Shown in pieces: positions 1 through 7,216 of a DNA stretch of 64,000 nt (position 1 is its first letter; the number at the start of each line of letters is the position of its first letter). The position numbers were made by a program, and so were the translations under genes. Source of the stretch: Oscillospiraceae bacterium (lineage in GTDB: Bacteria; Bacillota; Clostridia; Oscillospirales; CAG-272); NCBI GenBank assembly GCA_015063805.1, contig SVTK01000007.1, positions 1-64,000 of the forward strand, written 5' to 3'. The notes beneath the pieces were generated by a model. It did no database searches and was not told the DNA's origin. It was given only the letters and a program-made list of their open reading frames with translations.

Positions 1-12
1 AAATTGTAATTG

Positions 13-47
13 GTTGCACTGCCCATTATATAAATGGACAGTGCAAC
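13..47 (-). terminator. Hairpin downstream of the acetyltransferase gene
   Basis: A 15-bp inverted repeat (13-27 pairs with 33-47, one mismatch, 5-nt loop) lies just past the stop of the leftward gene at 51. It has only a weak T-rich tail on the minus strand, so terminator function is inferred from position. Confidence 0.55.
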
Positions 48-50
48 ATT

Positions 51-470
51 TTACTCTCCAAAAGCTAACATATTTCCTAATGGAATTTCAAAACCAATTG
101 CTTTGTACATTTGCAAATCACAATCTGCACATCCCACTGTAAGAGAACCCACACCACTTTGCTCATATGCATAAGCAACGAGTTTTCGGGCTATGCCTTT
201 ATGACGATGTTCTGGTTGAATATAAAAATCTTCAAATACTCCAGATTTGCCATAATTAAAAGTTGAATACATAAAACATATTGAACAGCACGCAATTAGT
301 GAATTATCGCATATACATCCATAAAAATGTATCTGTTCATTCTCAATCGCATTTCTTAAACTTTCGAGTTCTGCGTTGGTAGGCATACATTCTCCAATTT
401 CTGCCTTATATGCCTTTTGTAGTTTCGTTAGTTCTTCAAAATTTTCTTTTTTAATTTTCACAAAATCCAT
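51..470 (-). CDS. GNAT-family N-acetyltransferase
   Basis: This is a 139-residue protein of the GNAT fold, which moves an acetyl group from acetyl-CoA to an amine; the substrate cannot be read from sequence. The acetyl-CoA loop is visible in the segment EHRHKGIARKLVAYAY, a Q/RxxGxG/A-like motif, and the C-terminal MYKAIGFEIP strand-helix is typical of the family. ATG 470 is chosen over the upstream in-frame ATG 485 because GGAGG (479-483) sits 8 nt before it. The gene is much richer in A+T than the chromosomal genes to its right, which suggests recent acquisition. It is monocistronic, with its own hairpin and a possible promoter. Confidence 0.8.
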   Translation of the reverse strand: MDFVKIKKENFEELTKLQKAYKAEIGECMPTNAELESLRNAIENEQIHFYGCICDNSLIACCSICFMYSTFNYGKSGVFEDFYIQPEHRHKGIARKLVAYAYEQSGVGSLTVGCADCDLQMYKAIGFEIPLGNMLAFGE

Positions 471-786
471 TTTTGTGTCCTCCATAAAATTTTATTGGAG
501 GATTAGTTTTTGTGCATCCTCCAAACACAACTCATATTTTTTCTCATAAACAATCATCCTTTCTATCATGCATTTATTACAACGCTTTGAGCGATGAATA
601 GCACATTTAATTTTGCCTAGCAGTCCGACCTATTCAAGTTTATCGATTAGTTAGATTATACCATAAAAACGGCATAAAGTAAATAGGACGGCGGGGTTCT
701 CACACATCGAATCGCCCTTTCTTGTAGGGACCGGCGTCCTCGACGGTCCTTTTGTAACGGCGGCAGCAAGGCCACCACCCTATGCA
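471..786. other. AT-rich intergenic region, no gene seen
   Basis: Between the acetyltransferase start and the rpsI terminator I see only the leader and promoter described separately, plus an ordinary GC-rich segment (about 690-780) with an imperfect hairpin around GGGACCGGCGTCC. No ORF with a ribosome site and no RNA gene is recognisable. Confidence 0.5.
655..683 (-). promoter_or_regulatory. Possible sigma-A promoter for the acetyltransferase
   Basis: On the minus strand TTTACT (683-678) and TATAAT (660-655) are separated by 17 bp. The -10 is perfect and the -35 weak. It would give a leader of about 180 nt that contains a 9-bp inverted repeat (495-503 with 516-524, TTGGAGGAT and its complement). 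Confidence 0.45.
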
Positions 787-820
787 AAACAAAAAGCTCC
801 GCCGAAGCAGAGCTTTTTGC
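787..820 (-). terminator. Terminator of the rplM-rpsI operon
   Basis: On the minus strand a 12-bp stem AAAAAGCTCTGC / GCGGAGCTTTTT (one G-T pair) with a 4-nt loop is followed by a short T-rich tail. It lies about 30 nt past the rpsI stop. Confidence 0.85.
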
Positions 821-846
821 ATATCGAAATAATCCCGTAAGGGAAC

Positions 847-1248
847 TTATCTCTTGGAGAACTGGCTTGCGCGACGTGCGGCCTTGAGACCGTACTTCTT
901 TCTTTCCTTCATACGAGGGTCGCGAGTCAGGAAGCCTGCAGCCTTGAGGGCGGGACGATAGTTCTCGTCAGCCTGGCAGAGGGCGCGGGCGAGGCCGTGG
1001 CGGATTGCGCCGGCCTGGCCGGAGAGACCGCCGCCGCAAACGGTGGCGATGATGTCAAACTTGCCGGTGGTGCCGGTGGCGCCGAAGGGCTGGTTGACGA
1101 TGAGCTTCAGGGTCTCGAGACCGAAGTAGGTGTCGATGTCCTGGCCGTTAATGGTGATTGCGCCGGTACCGGGAACGATACGAACGCGTGCAACCGACTT
1201 CTTTCTTCTGCCGGTGCCGTAGAAATAGGGCTTAGCACTTGTATACAT
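847..1248 (-). CDS. rpsI: 30S ribosomal protein S9
   Basis: S9 (uS9) is a small-subunit protein whose basic C-terminal tail reaches the decoding-site tRNA. The 133-residue product has the family core: N-terminal [16 protein letters not shown], the central [19 protein letters not shown], and a C-terminal end rich in K/R ending in SKR, the usual S9 terminus. Length is normal for bacteria. The ATG at 1248 is preceded by GGATGG. It is the second gene after rplM, 25 bp downstream, the near-universal bacterial rplM-rpsI arrangement, and it is followed by a strong hairpin. Confidence 0.98.
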   Translation of the reverse strand: MYTSAKPYFYGTGRRKKSVARVRIVPGTGAITINGQDIDTYFGLETLKLIVNQPFGATGTTGKFDIIATVCGGGLSGQAGAIRHGLARALCQADENYRPALKAAGFLTRDPRMKERKKYGLKAARRASQFSKR

Positions 1249-1273
1249 CAGTTATACCATCCTTTCGTTATTC

Positions 1274-1705
1274 TCAAGCAAAGTCATAGGGCACGGGCTG
1301 CTGTGCCTGATGCTTGTGCTCGGCACCTGCGTAAACCTTCAGACGGGTCACGGAAGTGCGGCCGATCGAGTTGTGGGGGAGCATACCCTTAACAGCAAGC
1401 TCCATAGCCAGCTCGGGGCGGGTAGCCATCAGGGTCTTGTACTGAACTTCCTTGAGACCGCTGATGTAGCCGGAATGACGACGGTAGTATTTCTGGGTCA
1501 GCTTCTTACCGGTGAGGACAGCGTCCTTAGCGTTGATGATGATGACGAACTCACCGCAGTCAACGTGGGGCGTGAACTCGGGGCGATGCTTACCTCTGAG
1601 AATGGTAGCGGCGGCTGCTGCGGTCTTACCGAGGGGCTTGCCTGCAGCATCCAGAACGTACCACTTGCGCTCAATGGTTTCTTTTTTAGCCATGAAAGTG
1701 GACAT
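1274..1705 (-). CDS. rplM: 50S ribosomal protein L13
   Basis: L13 (uL13) binds 23S rRNA early in large-subunit assembly. The 143-residue product shows family segments [45 protein letters not shown] and the [10 protein letters not shown] motif, near the C-terminal third. An in-frame ATG lies at 1771, but it would sit inside the promoter; ATG 1705 has GGAGG (1719-1715) 9 nt upstream and is preferred, while ATG 1693 is a weaker alternative. It is first gene of the operon with rpsI, transcribed leftward from the promoter at 1753-1781. The leader is only about 40 nt and shows no clear ligand-binding structure. Confidence 0.97.
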   Translation of the reverse strand: MSTFMAKKETIERKWYVLDAAGKPLGKTAAAAATILRGKHRPEFTPHVDCGEFVIIINAKDAVLTGKKLTQKYYRRHSGYISGLKEVQYKTLMATRPELAMELAVKGMLPHNSIGRTSVTRLKVYAGAEHKHQAQQPVPYDFA

Positions 1706-1752
1706 TGCGAATTTCCTCCATAAAAATATAGTGATAATTTTCAACGTGACAT

Positions 1753-1781
1753 AGTATAACACAACTGCCATAGCTTGTCAA
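1753..1781 (-). promoter_or_regulatory. Sigma-A promoter of rplM-rpsI
   Basis: The minus strand carries TTGACA (1781-1776), 17 bp, TATACT (1758-1753): a near-consensus vegetative promoter, as expected for a ribosomal operon. Confidence 0.9.
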
Positions 1782-1887
1782 GCCTTTTTTGAAAAAAATC
1801 CGAATATTTTGATTTAGCACGGCGAATCCTCGCAAATCCTTCGATTTTCGCCCCAAATTGGGCCGATATCTCGCGTTTGGGATACAT

Positions 1888-1928
1888 TTTTGCACCGAAA
1901 GAGCACCGCATCGGCCGGTGCGGTGCTC
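1888..1928 (-). terminator. Terminator of the zinc-ribbon gene
   Basis: A perfect 10-bp stem GAGCACCGCA / TGCGGTGCTC (1901-1910 with 1919-1928) with an 8-nt loop lies 12 bp past the stop of the leftward gene at 1940. The following minus-strand bases are moderately T-rich. Confidence 0.7.
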
Positions 1929-1939
1929 TGCCTGAGGGA

Positions 1940-2317
1940 TTATTCCTCGGATTTTGCCGCTTCCTGCTTCTGACCGCAGCCGGGGCAGAAGTACATATTC
2001 TCCTCCAGGCGTGTGCCGCAGTTGGCACAGTAGACGGCGTTTTCCTCTTTTGCAGCGGCCGCGCTGAGACGGCGTACCTTCTCCTGTTGGCGGGTAATGC
2101 GTGCGATCAATTCGCTGACCTCCGCCGCATGGTCGTGGCTGTAGTGCAGCTGGTTATAGGTGATCCGGCCGAGCTTTTCGTAGAGCTCGGTCAGCTCGCC
2201 CTTTGCACGATGCAGTTTATACCTGAGCTTCACGGAATCGCTCAGTTCCCCCGCCTTGACAGCTGCTTTGTTGGCGGTGCGGCCCATATTTTCCCGGAAT
2301 TTTTCCCAGTTTGCCAT
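1940..2317 (-). CDS. Zinc-ribbon domain protein, function unknown
   Basis: This is a 125-residue soluble protein. The N-terminal part (about 1-90) is charged and helical, with a likely coiled coil around LHRAKGELTELYEKLGRITY and LIARITRQQEKVRRLSAAA. The C-terminus has a CxxC-x(n)-CxxC zinc ribbon, CANCGTRLEENMYFCPGCGQK. Proteins of this design are common in Clostridia; their role is not established. ATG 2317 is preferred to the in-frame upstream ATG at 2422 because GGAGG lies at 2330-2326 and the promoter at 2361-2389 would otherwise fall inside the gene. It is monocistronic, with its own consensus promoter and hairpin. Confidence 0.85.
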   Translation of the reverse strand: MANWEKFRENMGRTANKAAVKAGELSDSVKLRYKLHRAKGELTELYEKLGRITYNQLHYSHDHAAEVSELIARITRQQEKVRRLSAAAAKEENAVYCANCGTRLEENMYFCPGCGQKQEAAKSEE

Positions 2318-2360
2318 GTTCGGTTCCTCCGTTCCTGTATTCAGATCGTTTCTATCCTTT

Positions 2361-2389
2361 ATTATAGCGCATATTTTCCGAAATGTCAA
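2361..2389 (-). promoter_or_regulatory. Consensus sigma-A promoter of the zinc-ribbon gene
   Basis: The minus strand reads TTGACA (2389-2384), 17 bp, TATAAT (2366-2361), a perfect consensus match. Confidence 0.92.
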
Positions 2390-2472
2390 AGGCAGGCGGG
2401 AATATTTACGTTTCGGCCACATATTTTTGCGGCTCGGAGGAAAAATAATGCTGTACCCGAAAGGAGGAAGCC

Positions 2473-2916
2473 ATGAACATCAACAGAACAACCTATGCGA
2501 AATACGCCGAGGCGCGGGCAAAGAAATCTCCCTGTCTCAAGAACTGCCTTTGGGCTTTCTTTGTGGGGGGCGGCATCTGCTGCGGCGCACAGGGGCTGAC
2601 TACCCTTTATCAATGGCTGGGTATACCCAAGGAGGATGCGGGCACCCTGACGGCGGTGACGCTGATCTTTCTCGCAGCTCTGCTCACGGGGCTTGGCTGG
2701 TTTGACCGTATTGCCAAGCACGCGGGAGCGGGAACGCTGGTGCCCATCACCGGCTTTGCCAACGCGGTGGTCTCCCCCGCCATCGACACCAAGGCCGAGG
2801 GATTCATCCTGGGTGTCGGCGCAAAGATTTTCACCGTCGCCGGGCCCGTCCTGCTCTACGGCACCCTGGCCGGGGCGGTGTACGGGGTGATTTATTGGAT
2901 AACGACGTTGTTTTAA
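2473..2916 (+). CDS. spoVAC: Stage V sporulation protein AC
   Basis: SpoVAC is an inner-spore-membrane protein; in Bacillus it forms a channel used for dipicolinate uptake during sporulation and its release at germination. The 147-residue product matches the family along its length: SPCLKNCLWAFFVGGGICC near residue 18, LAALLTGLGWFDRIAKHAGAGTLVPITGFANAV in the middle, and EGFILGVGAKIFTVAGPVLLYG near the end, with three to four hydrophobic segments. AAAGGAGG precedes ATG 2473. It stands alone here: the usual spoVAD and spoVAE partners are not adjacent. Its last 95 bp before the stop region are repeated at 3436-3530, so the present C-terminus (YWITTLF) may be a replacement of an older one. Confidence 0.92.
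   Translation: MNINRTTYAKYAEARAKKSPCLKNCLWAFFVGGGICCGAQGLTTLYQWLGIPKEDAGTLTAVTLIFLAALLTGLGWFDRIAKHAGAGTLVPITGFANAVVSPAIDTKAEGFILGVGAKIFTVAGPVLLYGTLAGAVYGVIYWITTLF
2797..2891 (+). repeat. Direct repeat, copy 1 (inside spoVAC)
   Basis: These 95 bp are identical to 3436-3530 except for one base (T at 2829, A at 3468). They encode EGFILGVGAKIFTVAGPVLL and the following residues up to the GVI near the SpoVAC C-terminus. Identity stops abruptly on both sides. Confidence 0.97.
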
Positions 2917-2917
2917 C

Positions 2918-2950
2918 AAAAAAGGCTTGACCAAACGGTCAAGCCTTTTT
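2918..2950. terminator. Bidirectional terminator between spoVAC and the lipoprotein gene
   Basis: AAAAAAGGCTTGACC, loop AAAC, GGTCAAGCCTTTTT forms a perfect stem flanked by A and T runs, so it can end transcripts from both convergent genes. Confidence 0.93.
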
Positions 2951-2956
2951 ATGGGA

Positions 2957-3343
2957 TTAATCGTATTTTGAAATGATATAGTCAGGTCGAACCGCCTCAT
3001 CGTTTTTGCTCCAAATTTCGTTGTTGCAAACATAGCAAACCACGCCAATATCTGCTGATTGAATCCAAATGTTATAGGTGTCTTTTTCCCAACATATTCC
3101 CCAAAAATCAGAGGAGCGAGCAGGAGCAAAAGAATATACCGGTTCATCTTTGTTGTTGTATATCACAACATTTATAAAAGAGATGCCGTCTGTTTCTTTT
3201 GTGTTTTGGATAGCATAATATTTTTGGTCATAACTATATGTTTTTTCGGCGGTGAAACTGCCCCAGTTTTCAGTTGAGCCTTGGCTTTGGCAACCAACAA
3301 AAAATACACAAATAAATAAAAATAAGCAGAGAATTTTTCGCAT
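2957..3343 (-). CDS. Hypothetical AT-rich lipoprotein
   Basis: This is a 128-residue predicted lipoprotein. It has a basic N-terminus, a hydrophobic stretch and the lipobox FVGC at residues 15-18, followed by a polar mature region with many aromatic residues (NWGSF, YSYDQKYYAIQ, SSDFWGICWEKDTYNIWIQ). I do not recognise a domain and propose no function. AAAGGAG lies 8 nt before ATG 3343. Base composition and codon use are strikingly AT-rich compared with spoVAC and the rha genes on either side, pointing to transfer. It has its own promoter and shares a terminator with spoVAC. It lies exactly between the two copies of the spoVAC 3'-end repeat. Confidence 0.75.
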   Translation of the reverse strand: MRKILCLFLFICVFFVGCQSQGSTENWGSFTAEKTYSYDQKYYAIQNTKETDGISFINVVIYNNKDEPVYSFAPARSSDFWGICWEKDTYNIWIQSADIGVVCYVCNNEIWSKNDEAVRPDYIISKYD

Positions 3344-3365
3344 ATTAGATTCTCCTTTCTGTTTT

Positions 3366-3394
3366 ATTATACCACATCTCCAATTTAATGTAAA
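3366..3394 (-). promoter_or_regulatory. Sigma-A promoter of the AT-rich lipoprotein gene
   Basis: The minus strand reads TTTACA (3394-3389), 17 bp, TATAAT (3371-3366). Confidence 0.85.
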
Positions 3395-3432
3395 TATTTT
3401 TTTACAAAACGGTGTGTCCTATATTGACAGCA

Positions 3433-3555
3433 GCAGAGGGATTCATCCTGGGTGTCGGCGCAAAGATATTCACCGTCGCCGGGCCCGTCCTGCTCTACGG
3501 CACCCTGGCCGGGGCGGTGTACGGGGTGATAGAGTGGCTCGCAGTGCAGATATAG
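3433..3555 (+). pseudogene. Detached 3' fragment of spoVAC
   Basis: In one frame this stretch reads AAEGFILGVGAKIFTVAGPV..., then GTLAGAVYGVIEWLAVQI and a TAG at 3553-3555. It is the last 40 or so codons of a spoVAC gene without the 5' part, start codon or ribosome site. Its ending (GVIEWLAVQI) differs from the intact gene upstream (GVIYWITTLF). One reading is that this fragment is the original 3' end, displaced when DNA carrying a replacement end and the lipoprotein gene was inserted; a simple tandem duplication followed by insertion between the copies is the alternative. Confidence 0.85.
3436..3530 (+). repeat. Direct repeat, copy 2 (spoVAC remnant)
   Basis: This is the second copy of the 95-bp sequence at 2797-2891 (94 of 95 bases identical by eye). 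It is in the same orientation, 544 bp further on. Confidence 0.97.
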
Positions 3556-3586
3556 ATCGAAAAATGTCCGGTGGCAAAAAAGCGGC

Positions 3587-3615
3587 TTGCGCTTGCCCTT
3601 TCCTTGTGTTATAAT
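3587..3615 (+). promoter_or_regulatory. Sigma-A promoter of the AraC-type regulator
   Basis: TTGCGC (3587-3592), 17 bp, TATAAT (3610-3615), 33 bp before the start codon. Confidence 0.8.
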
Positions 3616-3648
3616 AAAAGGGTAAAACTACACAGGGGAGGTGACGGG

Positions 3649-4605
3649 ATGAACGCCGACATTCTGGCCTATCTGCAGGAGATTACTGCGGAAGAGCAGG
3701 CCATTCTTGAGGGACGGCTGTCCATCGATCGGGATCTGTATATGCAGGGACAGTCCAATACGGTGAACGCCGGAAAGCTACTGGCGTCGGGCAAGCTGAT
3801 CACCATCCGTCCCCATACCCGCTTCATCCATTTCCCCGAGCATACCCATGACTACGTGGAAGTGGTATATATGTGCAGCGGACGGAGCACCCACATCGTC
3901 AACGGAAATCGGATTTGCCTTGACCGAGGCGAACTCCTGTTCATGAACCAAAGCGCAACCCACGAGGTGCTTAAGGCGGAGCAGGGGGATGTGGCGGTGA
4001 ACTTCATCGTTCTCCCGGAATTTTTCGGTGCGGTACTCCGCTTCATGGGGGAAGACGAAACACCCCTGCGTCGGTTTTTGATTGACTGCCTTTGCGGAGA
4101 AAGCGACGGAGAGGGCTTTTTGCACTTCAAGGTGGCGGGGATCAAGCCCATTGAAAACCTGATGGAAAATCTCCTGCTTTCCCTGATGCAGGAGGAGCCG
4201 CCGCGGCAGGATCTTACCCAAATGACCATGGCCCTGCTGTTTATGCAGATGGTGTACCGCTCCGATACCCTGGACACCGCCGATGCGCCGCGGAAAACGG
4301 TATTCCGGGTGCTGGCCTACATCGAAAATCACTATGCCGACGGAAGCCTGACCGAGCTTGCCGGTTTGCTGCATTACGATCTGCACAGCCTCTCCCGGGA
4401 GATCAAGCAGAAAACGGGGAAGAATTACACCGAGCTTGTGCAGGAAAAACGGCTGGCACAGGCGGCCTTCCTGCTTAAAAATACCGTCCGTAATGTGGAC
4501 GAGATCGCCCATGCGGTGGGGTACGAGAACATTGGCTATTTTCATCGCATTTTCAAAGAGACTTTCGGGGTATCCCCCCGTCACTACCGATTGCAAATCA
4601 GGTAA
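3649..4605 (+). CDS. AraC-family transcriptional regulator, probably of rhamnose genes
   Basis: This 318-residue regulator has an N-terminal cupin sensor domain (PHTRFIHFPEHTHDYVEVVYMCSG around residues 50-75) and a C-terminal pair of helix-turn-helix motifs (about 225-318), ending in the AraC signature IAHAVGYENIGYFHRIFKETFGVSPRHYR. GGGGAGGTG precedes ATG 3649; the longer in-frame start at 3571 would lie upstream of the promoter. The rhamnose genes rhaB-rhaA-rhaD start 83 bp downstream on the same strand, so it most likely senses rhamnose and activates them, as RhaS/RhaR do in enterobacteria. That role is inferred from position only. Confidence 0.88.
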   Translation: MNADILAYLQEITAEEQAILEGRLSIDRDLYMQGQSNTVNAGKLLASGKLITIRPHTRFIHFPEHTHDYVEVVYMCSGRSTHIVNGNRICLDRGELLFMNQSATHEVLKAEQGDVAVNFIVLPEFFGAVLRFMGEDETPLRRFLIDCLCGESDGEGFLHFKVAGIKPIENLMENLLLSLMQEEPPRQDLTQMTMALLFMQMVYRSDTLDTADAPRKTVFRVLAYIENHYADGSLTELAGLLHYDLHSLSREIKQKTGKNYTELVQEKRLAQAAFLLKNTVRNVDEIAHAVGYENIGYFHRIFKETFGVSPRHYRLQIR

Positions 4606-4687
4606 CTTTTTTGGATAAATCAAGACCTCCTTTTTTCGCCCGACCTGTGGTAAACTATAGGCAGAGTGGGAAAAAGGAGGTGTTTTT

Positions 4688-5971
4688 TTGCGTTATTATC
4701 TTGCCATTGATATCGGCGCTTCCTCCGGCAGACACATCGTGGGCTGGCGGCAGGACAGCACCGTTCAGACCCGGGAGGTGTACCGTTTTCCCAACGGAAT
4801 GCGCGCGGAGGAAAACCGCCTCACCTGGGACATCGAGGCGTTGCTCACCCATGTGAAACAGGGCATTGCCGCGGCCAAAGCGGTCTTTCCTGAGATTCAC
4901 AGCCTGTCTATTGATACCTGGGGTGTGGACTATGTTCTCTTCCGCGGGGAGCAGGAGGTTCTGCCCGTTTATGCCTATCGGGACAGCCGAACCGAGGAAA
5001 CAGTTCCCCTGGTGCACGGTGCCATGGATTTTCCGGCGCTGTATGCGCGTACCGGCTGTCAGTTCCAGCCCTTCAACACCGTATATCAGCTTTACTGTGA
5101 CAAGATCAGCGGGCGGCTGGAGGGCGTGACCGATCTGCTGATGATGCCAGAATATCTGATGTACAAGCTCTGCGGCAGAAAGGCACGGGAGTACACCAAT
5201 GCCACCACTACGGGAATGGTCAACGTGCGGACAGGGGAGTTTGACGGGGAGATTCTGCAGGCGCTGGGGTATCCCGCGCAGCTGTTCCCTAAGCTCAGCC
5301 GTCCCGGCACCGTGATCGGGGAATACGACGGCATCAAGGTGATGCTTTGCGCCACCCATGATACCGCGTCAGCCGTGGAGGGAATTCCCATGGAGGGCAA
5401 TCATCCCTATATCTCTTCGGGAACCTGGTCACTGCTGGGGGTGAAGACCGCCTCTCCCATCACTGATGAAAAAAGCCGTGAGGCCAACTATTCCAACGAG
5501 GGCGGGGTAGGGTATCATCGCTATCAGAAGAACATCATGGGGATGTGGCTGGTCAACGAGCTCAGACGTGAGCTCTGTCCCGGGACGGATTTTGCCGAGA
5601 TCGTGAGGTTGGCCGAGGCGAGCACCTGCGATGCCGCGGTGGATGCCAATGCCCCCGAGCTGTTGGCACCCGAGAGCATGAAGGCGGCCTTTGATGCCCT
5701 GACCGGGAACACGCTGCGCACAACGGGAGATTATTTCTGCTGTGCCTACCGCAGTATCGCCGCAAGCTACGGGCAGGCGATCCGCGAGCTGGAGGCGAAC
5801 ACCGCGCAAACCTATGAGAAGCTCTACCTGGTGGGTGGCGGCGCAAAAAATACATACCTCAACCGTCTGGTCGGGCAGTATACCGGAAAAGAGGTCATTG
5901 CATTGCCCATTGAGGCCACCGTGCTGGGCAATCTGAAAATTCAAATGGAGTGTGACGATCATGTCTTATGA
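4688..5971 (+). CDS. rhaB: Rhamnulokinase, short at the C-terminus
   Basis: RhaB phosphorylates L-rhamnulose at O1 using ATP. The product is a FGGY/ASKHA-fold kinase: LAIDIGASSGRHIVG at the N-terminus (phosphate loop), SIDTWGVDYVLF near residue 75, YISSGTWSLLG near 240 and LVGGGAKNTYLNRL near 382. It starts at TTG 4688, 7 nt after GGAGG. At 427 residues it ends directly after ATVLGN, where family members of about 470-490 residues continue for roughly 45 more. The reading frame runs into rhaA (11-bp overlap) and takes its last residues (QMECDDHVL) from the rhaA ribosome site, so a deletion appears to have fused the 3' end of rhaB to the rhaA leader. Activity is plausible but not assured. Confidence 0.93.
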   Translation: MRYYLAIDIGASSGRHIVGWRQDSTVQTREVYRFPNGMRAEENRLTWDIEALLTHVKQGIAAAKAVFPEIHSLSIDTWGVDYVLFRGEQEVLPVYAYRDSRTEETVPLVHGAMDFPALYARTGCQFQPFNTVYQLYCDKISGRLEGVTDLLMMPEYLMYKLCGRKAREYTNATTTGMVNVRTGEFDGEILQALGYPAQLFPKLSRPGTVIGEYDGIKVMLCATHDTASAVEGIPMEGNHPYISSGTWSLLGVKTASPITDEKSREANYSNEGGVGYHRYQKNIMGMWLVNELRRELCPGTDFAEIVRLAEASTCDAAVDANAPELLAPESMKAAFDALTGNTLRTTGDYFCCAYRSIAASYGQAIRELEANTAQTYEKLYLVGGGAKNTYLNRLVGQYTGKEVIALPIEATVLGNLKIQMECDDHVL

Positions 5972-7214
5972 AGAAGCAAAAGTGAGATACGCGTCCCTTG
6001 GCATTGACGTAGAGTCAGCCATGGAAAAGCTGAAGGGAGTCCCGGTCTCTCTGCACTGCTGGCAGGGGGATGATGTGCGGGGCTTCGACGGCGATCCCAG
6101 CGCCCCCCTGACCGGGGGTATCCAGACCACTGGCAATTACCCCGGGCGAGCGAGAACCCCGGAGGAGCTGATGCAGGACCTGGATCTTGCCCTGAAGCTG
6201 TGCCCAGGTAAGCCGAAGATGAATCTGCACGCCTGCTACGCCATCTTTGGGGATGGGGAATGGACAGATCGGGATAAGCTGGAGCCGAAGCATTTTGCAA
6301 AGTGGGTGGATTTCTGCCGTGCGCGGGGGCTGGGCTGTGATTTCAACCCCACGTTCTTCTCCCATCCTAAGGCGGCGGGCCTCACCCTGGCTTCTCCCGA
6401 CCCCGAGATTCGTCGGTTCTGGATCGACCACGGCAAGGCCTGCATCCGGATCTCTGCCTATCTGGCCCGGGAACTGGGACAGCCCTGTGTGATGAACATT
6501 TGGACCGGTGACGGCTTCAAGGACATTCCCGCCGATCGGCTGGGTCCCCGTGTCCGCTATAAGGAGGCTATCGATGAGATCCTGTCCGAGCCCTATGATT
6601 TCGGCGAGGTTAAGCCCTGCGTGGAGTCCAAGGTGTTCGGCATCGGCGTGGAGGCATACACCGTGGGATCGGCGGAAGTTGCGCTGAGCTATGCCGCCAT
6701 GAACCCCGAAAAATGTCTGCCCCTCATGGACAACGGCCACTATCATCCCACCGAGGTGGTATCGGATAAGATCCCCGCGCTGTTGGCTTTCTTCCCGGAG
6801 ATTGCCCTGCATATCACCCGCCCCATTCGCTGGGACAGCGACCATGTGGTGCTGCTGGACGACGAAACCAAGGCCATGTGTGAGGAGATCGTCCGCTGCG
6901 GTGGGCTGGAGGGCCGCGTGAAGATCGCGCTGGATTATTTCGATGCTTCCATCAATCGGATTGCCGCATGGGTAGTGGGCTTCCGCAACGTGCAGAAGGC
7001 CCTGCTGATGGCGCTGATCACTCCCGATCTCACCGCCATGCAGGATGCCGGGGATTGGACCGAGCTAATGGTGATCCGCGAAGAGATGAAGACCATGCCC
7101 TTTGGGGAAATTTGGACCGAGTACTGCCGCCGCTGCGGCGTACCTGCCGACGGCGAATGGTTTGCCGCGGTGAAACAATATGAAAACGAAGTGCTGAGCA
7201 AGAGAGGTAACTGA
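5961..7214 (+). CDS. rhaA: L-rhamnose isomerase
   Basis: RhaA converts L-rhamnose to L-rhamnulose (EC 5.3.1.14), a metal-dependent TIM-barrel isomerase of the cytoplasm. The 417-residue length is standard. Recognisable segments are VSLHCWQGDDVRGFD near residue 30, the metal-site region KVFGIGVEAYTVGSAE (about 225-245), LPLMDNGHYHPTEVVSDKI (about 255) and HITRPIRWDSDHVVLLDDE (about 285), the last two supplying Asp and His ligands. ATG 5961, 10 nt after GGAG, is preferred to GTG 5952, which is too close to that site. It overlaps the end of rhaB by 11 bp and is followed by rhaD after 2 bp. Confidence 0.97.
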   Translation: MSYEEAKVRYASLGIDVESAMEKLKGVPVSLHCWQGDDVRGFDGDPSAPLTGGIQTTGNYPGRARTPEELMQDLDLALKLCPGKPKMNLHACYAIFGDGEWTDRDKLEPKHFAKWVDFCRARGLGCDFNPTFFSHPKAAGLTLASPDPEIRRFWIDHGKACIRISAYLARELGQPCVMNIWTGDGFKDIPADRLGPRVRYKEAIDEILSEPYDFGEVKPCVESKVFGIGVEAYTVGSAEVALSYAAMNPEKCLPLMDNGHYHPTEVVSDKIPALLAFFPEIALHITRPIRWDSDHVVLLDDETKAMCEEIVRCGGLEGRVKIALDYFDASINRIAAWVVGFRNVQKALLMALITPDLTAMQDAGDWTELMVIREEMKTMPFGEIWTEYCRRCGVPADGEWFAAVKQYENEVLSKRGN

Positions 7215-7216
7215 AC

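Noticed and set aside
2399-2425. Possible sigma-G promoter before spoVAC (GAATA ... CATATTT)
   Set aside because: Spacing is about 15 bp, too short for the sigma-G pattern, so it is not listed although spoVAC is expected to be forespore-expressed.
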